A model generated the notes under the pieces. That model did no database searches. It was not told the origin of the DNA and saw only the letters and a list, made by a program, of their open reading frames with translations. Shown piece after piece: positions 58,290-64,000 of a stretch of DNA of 64,000 nucleotides. A program made the translations under genes and the position numbers. Source of the DNA: Pinus tabuliformis (Eukaryota; Streptophyta; Pinopsida; Pinales; Pinaceae); contig CM062810.1 in assembly GCA_031772625.1 (NCBI GenBank), positions 449,810,014-449,874,013 on the forward strand, read 5' to 3'. The first letter of the stretch is position 1, and each line of letters opens with the position of its first letter.

Positions 58290-58620
58290 AAGGAAATTTA
58301 GCAATAGTAGATGGAAATGGATAATGTAAAGCGTGTTCACAATAAATTGAAGCCCTACATTTAGAACACATGGACTGGAATTGGAAAGTTCACCAGCATA
58401 TGAACACATTCATCATTCTTATGAATGAAATTCAGTCACTCAAAAATAAAATCACTCGTCAAGATGATGAAATTGATGCACTGTGTAGGCAGTTGAATGA
58501 CTTGCAGTTGTAGATGGAGACAACATAAAATAAGAGATATACAAGCACAAAATTCATCCAACCTACAAGAAATACGCATCTTGATCTAAACAAGCCGCCA
58601 GAATAATTCTCTCTCCCTTT
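58290..58620 (+). pseudogene. Decayed coding sequence with a coiled-coil end
   Basis: In overlapping frames, AIVDGNG, then HLEHMDWNWKVHQHMNTFII, then LKNKITRQDDEIDALCRQLN and DLQL look like the C-terminal end of a protein with a heptad-type coiled coil, followed by LDLNKPPE before a stop. Stops interrupt it. I do not recognise the family. The heptad character recalls the decayed region at 30400-32030, but I cannot show relatedness. Confidence 0.3.
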
Positions 58621-59133
58621 TACTGATGATCTCCTATTGTAAATGTGTCATTTTTCTCGACTAGTTTTGTAAAGTTTTTGTATGTTGGCCTGTTATAGCA
58701 GTTGGTTTTCAGTTAGATATTTTTGAAACACTTCTTAGTCCTTCCTTGAAGGATCTTATCCATGAAAAATTGATGTACCAAATTTCTCGTGTAGTTTTTT
58801 GCGTCCAAGTGTAGACTTAATAGAAACCCTACTCATTTGTGTTAAAAAAATAGAAAAAATAAAACAAATTATTTTATAAATGTTTTAATTTAATAAGATT
58901 TTTTTTTAATATTTTAAGTAATTACATTGAGAGGCGCTATCTAGCCTAGTATGGAAGATATGTAATGCCATGTCCTATCATTTTATGTAAACAAAAATAA
59001 TAAAAATGAAAATAAAAATAATCATAAGTTAAAATACAAATAATGTATTGACTCATGGTATTGACACACAGTATTCATGTGGAATATGGCTTATTTAAAG
59101 GGGGAAAGACACTTTAAAGAGGGAAAGATCGGC
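58621..59133. other. Noncoding stretch
   Basis: T-rich then A-rich sequence that could be 3' flank of the decayed coding region. No feature recognised. Confidence 0.4.
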
Positions 59134-59260
59134 CAAGATCAGTCTTAACTCTAGCTCTACCAAGGGTCTAGAGGGATCAAATTTCATTTCACTCTAAAAG
59201 AGGTTTGCATCTCAAGAGATTTGATCCCTCTTAATGCTTTCTAATTACAAAGGTTTTAGA
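59134..59260. repeat. Foldback (MITE-like) element, copy 3
   Basis: GAGGGATCAAATTTC is mirrored by GATTTGATCCCTC across a loop containing AGAGGTTTGCATCTC. CCAAGATCAGTCTTAACTCTAG at the left resembles the outer arm of copy 1. More degenerate than the other two copies. Confidence 0.55.
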
Positions 59261-59545
59261 CTCCATCTTTTTTCAAATTTTCAAATTATAAACGAACAAT
59301 TAAAAATATTTTACGTAAGAGAAATTACTAGTCATCACAAATTAAGATGGTTTACATGATGATCTTAAATGCCTACTTGAGTATACAGTCTAGTGTCTTC
59401 AAAATCCACATGGCGTGAAAGTAAAATAAACATAGAGACAAGGGAAGTTGTTAAGTAGCAAGTCCTTGCTAATGAGCCAAGAACAGATTCCATACTCATA
59501 TACAAGTGATTTTAGAGGGGCCCAACTTGCAAATTATACTATTGA

Positions 59546-59672
59546 AATTGTTGTAATAGTTGTTTTTGTAATTGAGATATTTGTTGTGGAAGCATGTGTT
59601 TTTCCAATTGAGATCTTTGTTGTGGAAGTGTGTGTTGTTGTAATTGAGATCTTTGTTGTGGAAGAGTTTGAT
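59546..59672 (+). repeat. Minisatellite, about 33-48-bp units, three copies
   Basis: AATTGAGATCTTTGTTGTGGAA or a close variant occurs three times, separated by GTGTGTGTTGTTGT-type spacers. It can be translated as IEIFVVE repeats, but I see no evidence of a gene across it. Confidence 0.75.
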
Positions 59673-59765
59673 GCTACTACATAATATGTTGTTTATTCAT
59701 CTATGTTGTAGTTGTATTTGTTGAGATGGTTTCTTTTAGAAACAAAGGATTGCAGAGTAAGAATT

Positions 59766-60053
59766 ATGGCGGATTATTATGTCATTTTGTTACTGATTTT
59801 GGTGATTTCATCCTTCGTCCCTGGCCTTATGGAAAGGGAGAAGGGGAGAGATGAGATTGAAACTGAAAGTGAGCCATGGGCTATAGAGAATATCTTTGGC
59901 CTTAGCCTTGCAGCAATGGAGAAGGAGAGAAATGAGATTGAAGTTGAAAGCGGGACATTGGAAGCAGAGAATGAGAGAGGCCTATGGGAGGAATTGATGG
60001 TAAATTATGGTGTCTTTGATACGAAATGTCTTAATTACCAAACAAGAAGATAA
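59766..60053 (+). CDS. Possible small secreted protein, unknown
   Basis: A 95-residue frame with ATG at 59766. Residues 1-20 (MADYYVILLLILVISSFVPG) look like a signal peptide or membrane anchor with a strong hydrophobic core. The rest is acidic and charged, with an internal repeat (MEREKGRDEIETES near residue 22 and MEKERNEIEVES near residue 51), ending LNYQTRR. I recognise no peptide-hormone or defence motif. No intron, promoter or homolog can be shown from the window; the frame may be chance. Function unknown. Confidence 0.28.
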   Translation: MADYYVILLLILVISSFVPGLMEREKGRDEIETESEPWAIENIFGLSLAAMEKERNEIEVESGTLEAENERGLWEELMVNYGVFDTKCLNYQTRR

Positions 60054-62104
60054 TACTCTTGGAACTATTTTTGAATTTTTAATTCAACATTACATTTTTG
60101 CATGACAACACTATCATGACCTGAAAGACATATCAATGAACATCCCATGATGGGAATCTCTCTAGCATGTCCTGAACAAGTTTTCAAAATGTCCATTCAT
60201 ATTGCACACCGATATTGGGAGAAGTATCATCGAAGGTGGGACTAGATTAATACATTTTTGGTTTCTTGACTTCTTCTTATACCTTTTCCCTTCTTCTTTT
60301 TTTATTCACGACGTTCAAGTTGTGCTTTCACTAACACCAATCATTAATTTTTCATAGGAAGGTTGTATACACATCTAGGATAAAATAACGTTATAAAAAA
60401 TGAAGGGAAACTACTACCTTCTTATTTGTACTTAATCCCAAATTTATGTTCAAGGGTGTTGGAAATGAGAAAACTCAGCGGGTTACCACACTTCCACTCG
60501 CAAAGGGTTGAGTGAGTTAGTGGATCGAATTGGCTTCAAGAAAGCTTCACAATTCTCCTAAAGAAAGTCCCAAGTTGGTGTTGGATGAGGGGCTCGTTAC
60601 TATTCTTTCAAACGCTTGGTATTGCCTTTGTGATCGAAAAGGAGTACCCAAGTATTAATATGACACAGGGCTTCTAGTTGCAAGCCTAAAATAATGACCA
60701 AGGATGAGAACAAGGGATTGACTCAAAGGAGACCTAAGAGTATCTTTTACTTCACCCACTCATAGCCTAATCACACTTTAACTGCTTCAACCAAAGAGAA
60801 TTCTCGATTTTCACTATTCAATAATATTGAATTCAAAACTAGGTAGCTTACCTGTTGTGTGAATGGTGTGCCTCATCGAAGGTGAGGGAAATGAACTAGA
60901 AGTATTCCATTATCGCTAAGCAGATGGCAAAATACATGGAAGGCTAGGGATATGAAGTGACCAATCACCTATAATTTGGTTGGAAGTTGAGAAAACTATT
61001 GAGATTGGAATGAGTACAAAGATGCCCTTGAAGCCCCTCTTTGGATTACAACAGAAAAACCCATCCTAACAGCGGAGGAAATGGTGGGTGTTTCCAAATA
61101 CACAGGAGTCAAACCCAAAATCACCCTCATCGACATTATAGACAATTTGTTGTGAAAGTTATGAAACCAACATAGCACCACCTGTGGAGCCTGTTACCTT
61201 ACAAATGAGTAACATTCCAGTGGTTATAATGAAAACAAAGAATGGAAATGAAATCAATGTTGGATCCAAAGAATGAAGAGGGAACCCTATAGGGATGGTA
61301 GAGTCTGCAACATTGAAATTGGAAAACCTATCTATGGTCTTGAACTTAGAAAACCCATTTAACATACTTCATTGAAGACAAAGTGTGATAAGTATGAGAA
61401 CCAACCGAAACTTATTAAATCAAGATTGAAGGTTTCTAGTATTAATGCAGAGGTACTTGATGCCAATAAATTGGGATCTGCTCTTGATAGGAGCTTGAGC
61501 GATTTCAAAGGACCTTACAGTGCCTAGAAAATGCTCAATCCATCACACACGTTATAAAATAGAGTCTAGTCAAACTCCCTACTTCCTTGGGTCCATTGTG
61601 ATCAGCATAGCAGTACCTCTGAAATCATAAGTCCCACAAATACCTTTATTATTTTGCCAATAATTGTTCTTTTGTTTGTTTACCCAATGTGTGCAGATCA
61701 AGCATAGGAAGTAGTAGCATAATGAGAATATTTTACTTCATTCATATGTCAAACACGGGAAGCTAAGCATTCCTATCAAAATCAAGCCTTTCTTTCAGTA
61801 AATATTTAAGGCACCAACATTCAAAATAAAGTTGTACAAGTTTCTAATCCATGGAATCAAATGAGGAGGAAGATTAGTTGATGATAATAAAAGGAACATA
61901 TTTTACTTTGTTCAGTAGTCAAAACACAGGAATTTATTATTTTCTATCAAAATTTCAGAAATCTAGGTGCTTTGCTTGTGCAAGTAGACTACTTTGTGTT
62001 CAACCCTTCTGGGACGTTGCATGGAATTATTTCTATCTAATTTGTAAAAGCAACACTTTCAAGAAAGTATAAAATACATAAGCTAGAAGGAAAATACTAT
62101 TTTA
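60054..62104. other. Unassigned, apparently gene-free sequence
   Basis: No reading frame resembles a known protein. A weak local repetition is present: TATTTTACTT followed by TCAAA-CACGGG or ACACAGG and CTATCAAAAT occurs at about 61726-61790 and 61898-61955. The stretch at about 60440-60680 has balanced composition and could be an old LTR or gene flank, but I cannot define it. Confidence 0.45.
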
Positions 62105-62531
62105 GGATAAGGAAGAGAGTGTACCAAACGTTCTTGCAATTTCTTGATATGTCCATGTAATAATGAATTAGCAGGATTCATTGCAAGAATGTCTATTGTG
62201 AACTGACAAGTGGAATGGTGCTTCTCATCAAAAATTTTCTAGTTGATATTTGAATCTACATGTTTGGTCTTCTCCAAATCATGTGCTATATTGTGCTAAA
62301 GTACGAGGTAGTAAAATAGTAAGGCTAATTCATTTTGATTATTTTACCAGAAGACAGGAAAGAAAGAAATTTCCATCCACTTGAATTTGAAGAGAACGAT
62401 TCAAAGGAACATACATGAGTGACCTCCAGTTTCTTTGCAACCAAGGATGCTACCAAATTATCATCATTGTAATTTCCAATAATTATGTCTAGCTTATCTA
62501 TCAACATGGCAATTATTTCCTTTGATGAATC
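62105..62531 (-). pseudogene. Sucrose synthase pseudogene fragment (two exons)
   Basis: Minus strand. Exon 1, complement(62415-62531), reads DSSKEIIAMLIDKLDIIIGN then YNDDNLVASLVAKKLEVTH, matching the sucrose synthase segment [26 protein letters not shown]. A GT donor lies at 62413-62414 and an AG acceptor at 62296-62297. Exon 2 (from 62295 leftward to about 62105) reads IAHDLEKTKHVDSNIN, then KIFDEKHHSTCQFTIDILAM, then FIITWTYQEIARTFGT, matching IAHALEKTKYPDSD, KFDEKYHFSCQFTADLIAM and FIITSTFQEIAGS. Breaks: an extra AT near 62288, TAG in place of the Trp codon at 62239-62241, and a one-base shift near 62170. The rest of the enzyme (sucrose cleavage to UDP-glucose and fructose) is missing. 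Intron retention means a DNA-level copy, not a processed one. Confidence 0.82.
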
Positions 62532-63250
62532 CTAAATTTCAATATGATAATATCATAGCCAAAAAATGTATGTGAATGTTGTGTGTTAAGTATTTTCTTG
62601 ATCTTTTGGTTGCATTTAGTTCCTTGGGCCTAAGGAATGAGACAAGTCACCTAACAATCATGGAATTAAACATCAAGTAATGATTCACATTGATACATAT
62701 AGAAATGTAGTAATTTGATGGGACTATGAAAATTCAAGTGGAGCAGAAAATAAAAATTAACTTGCTACTAGAGAATCGAGATCTATGTGCCAGTAGGTAA
62801 GTATCTTATGATAATAAAAAAAGTGCCTTACACAAAGATTTAGGGACAACGATATCATTATATCCTACCATATCCATCAAGAAAAACAATATCCATCCTT
62901 AGGGACAATGATTTTGTCATTTTGATAAAACATTTGACCTTGGTCATGGAGTAACACATAAACAAATTTCATAAGCTAGGAAATGTTATACAATTCAACC
63001 TTAATGATTAAGACTTTAGAGAATAAATTGTGTCTACAAATGACTTGCACCTACATTAGATAGCTCAAGGAAGGTTGATTCAACTAGTTATGGATATGTC
63101 TCAAGAAATCTGAATTTTAAATTGGATAGGTTGGCTAATAACATCACTATCTACAAAGTACTTGCACCCATAAAAAGGTTGTACAACACAACATCAAGTA
63201 GTTTTATAAACTCAATGGAACATAAAATATATTGAGTTTACAAAATTTAC
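62532..63250. other. Noncoding stretch between two pseudogenes
   Basis: No further sucrose synthase or RCC1 exon is recognisable. Two similar phrases occur: CTACAAATGACTTGCACC near 63032 and CTACAAAGTACTTGCACCCA near 63151. Confidence 0.45.
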
Positions 63251-64000
63251 ATTTTAGTGTGATGACAAGTGAGAACTAACAAATAATAATAGCTCGTTGC
63301 AATTTGTACCACGGGAACATTCTCCAAATCACCTTTCAATCAATGTGGTTCCTGATCATGAGGCTCAGTTTGATTACCAAGAGTTTCCTCTGAACCCCAA
63401 GAGAATGTGTAAACTCTACCCTCTCGTGAAAGAACTTTAGTCAAAAAATTATAAATCACTGCTTCAACTACAAAAATTCCTTTCAAAGGATCCACCAATT
63501 TTGGAGTAGTGGCGGTCCTAGAGCCTTCAAGCACATACTCTGAGTCACCAAAAGAGTCTTTCCCAAACACATAAATTTGTCCTATATCACTGATAAGCAT
63601 TGCACACCCTGCTCCTATGGTTGCTTGGATAATACAAATACCCTAAAAAGACCTAAATATGAATGATGTAACTTCCCAATATGTCTATTTAAAGGGAGAT
63701 TCAACACTACAAAAGCATAGTACACCTTGGGAAAATTACTAGACAAAATAATGCACATGAATTTATTGCACACCTGAACAGTCTTGGATGTCATTCTTCA
63801 TCTATTGTCTCATGCCCAAGTTGTCCAGAGGTGCTAGATCTAAATGTATAAATTGCACCAGACTTGGTTACCACGACACAATGACCAAGACCAACTATGG
63901 CTTGACACTTTTCATGCCTATAGCATGTTTCCTCAATTATCAAGAACCCAAATACCAACTTCCAAGAACCTTCACATCTTTCTTTTATAGTTTATCTCTC
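63251..64000 (-). pseudogene. RCC1-repeat family pseudogene, runs off the right edge
   Basis: Minus strand, two exons. Exon a, complement(63774 to beyond 64000), reads CEGSWKLVFGFLI, then KCQAIVGLGHCVVVTKSGAI and YTFRSSTSGQLGHE. Exon b, complement(63251-63642), reads GICIIQATIGAGCAMLISD, IGQIYVFGKDSFGDSEY, SREGRVYTFSWGS and LENVPVVQIAT. These are RCC1 blades (family: G-VYTFG-G--GQLGHG) and match, from memory, a plant RCC1 subfamily with CEGSWK and FGKDSFGEAEY. The intron has GT at 63772-63773 and AG just right of 63642. Stops: TGA in place of Trp in EEWHP (63791-63793), TGA after TEPHDQEPH (63340-63342), and probably TAA before ERCEGSW near the edge. Known members act in light, cold or chromatin functions; this copy looks dead. 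Confidence 0.82.

Overview
This looks like an intergenic stretch from a land plant with a large, repeat-rich genome. A gymnosperm is my best guess, by inference only. The evidence is plant-type Copia and Gypsy retroelements with initiator-tRNA-Met primer sites, a plant-type LINE ORF1 (DUF4283 plus CCHC), and decayed pieces of plant genes: a respiratory burst oxidase homolog (Rboh), sucrose synthase, and an RCC1-repeat protein. I see no intact conventional host gene. The only long uninterrupted reading frames belong to mobile elements.

Layout, left to right. 1-885 is plain noncoding sequence with one tandem duplication. From 886 an Rboh gene fragment (EF-hand exon, intron, first membrane exon) is duplicated in tandem. 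The second copy was then split twice. Gypsy-1 (2158-14754, TSD TGGGT) sits in its EF-hand exon, and Copia-2 (14976-25853, TSD TAAAA) sits in its intron. Each of these is interrupted in turn: Gypsy-1 by Copia-1 (7136-12424, TSD GTTTC, with a polyprotein frame that looks whole), and Copia-2 by the chromovirus Gypsy-2 (19192-25009, TSD CCCAC). By eye, LTR divergence falls with nesting depth, as expected. 26190-29580 is noncoding, with a striking cluster of short two-copy tandem duplications. 29582-32110 is a decayed coiled-coil coding region of uncertain family. 32369-36209 (Copia-3, minus strand) lies within or against Copia-4 (36210 to about 39120, plus strand).

39431-42177 is the most unusual part. 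A 2.15-kb LINE-derived element carries only ORF1, and that ORF1 contains a complete, gapless 76-residue ubiquitin-like domain ending in RLRGG, ahead of DUF4283 and a zinc knuckle. The element lies in the (AT)n loop of a nearly perfect 170-bp inverted repeat. 43002-54176 holds a foldback element, then a minus-strand short-LTR element (43173-54176, TSD TATAA) that is interrupted by Gypsy-3 (43959-49838, TSD GTAGA). The 5' end of the short-LTR element, plus about 40 bp of flank, is duplicated in tandem with a 1199-bp period. 54182-60100 is AT-rich, with a possible SINE, two further foldback copies, a LINE ORF2 remnant (zf-RVT and RNase H) and a small ORF of unknown role. 62105-62531 (sucrose synthase) and 63251-64000 (RCC1 family) are minus-strand pseudogene pieces that keep their introns.

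No genes appear to work together here. The window records successive insertion, duplication and decay. All identities come from reading motifs; no database search was run, and divergence figures are estimates by eye.
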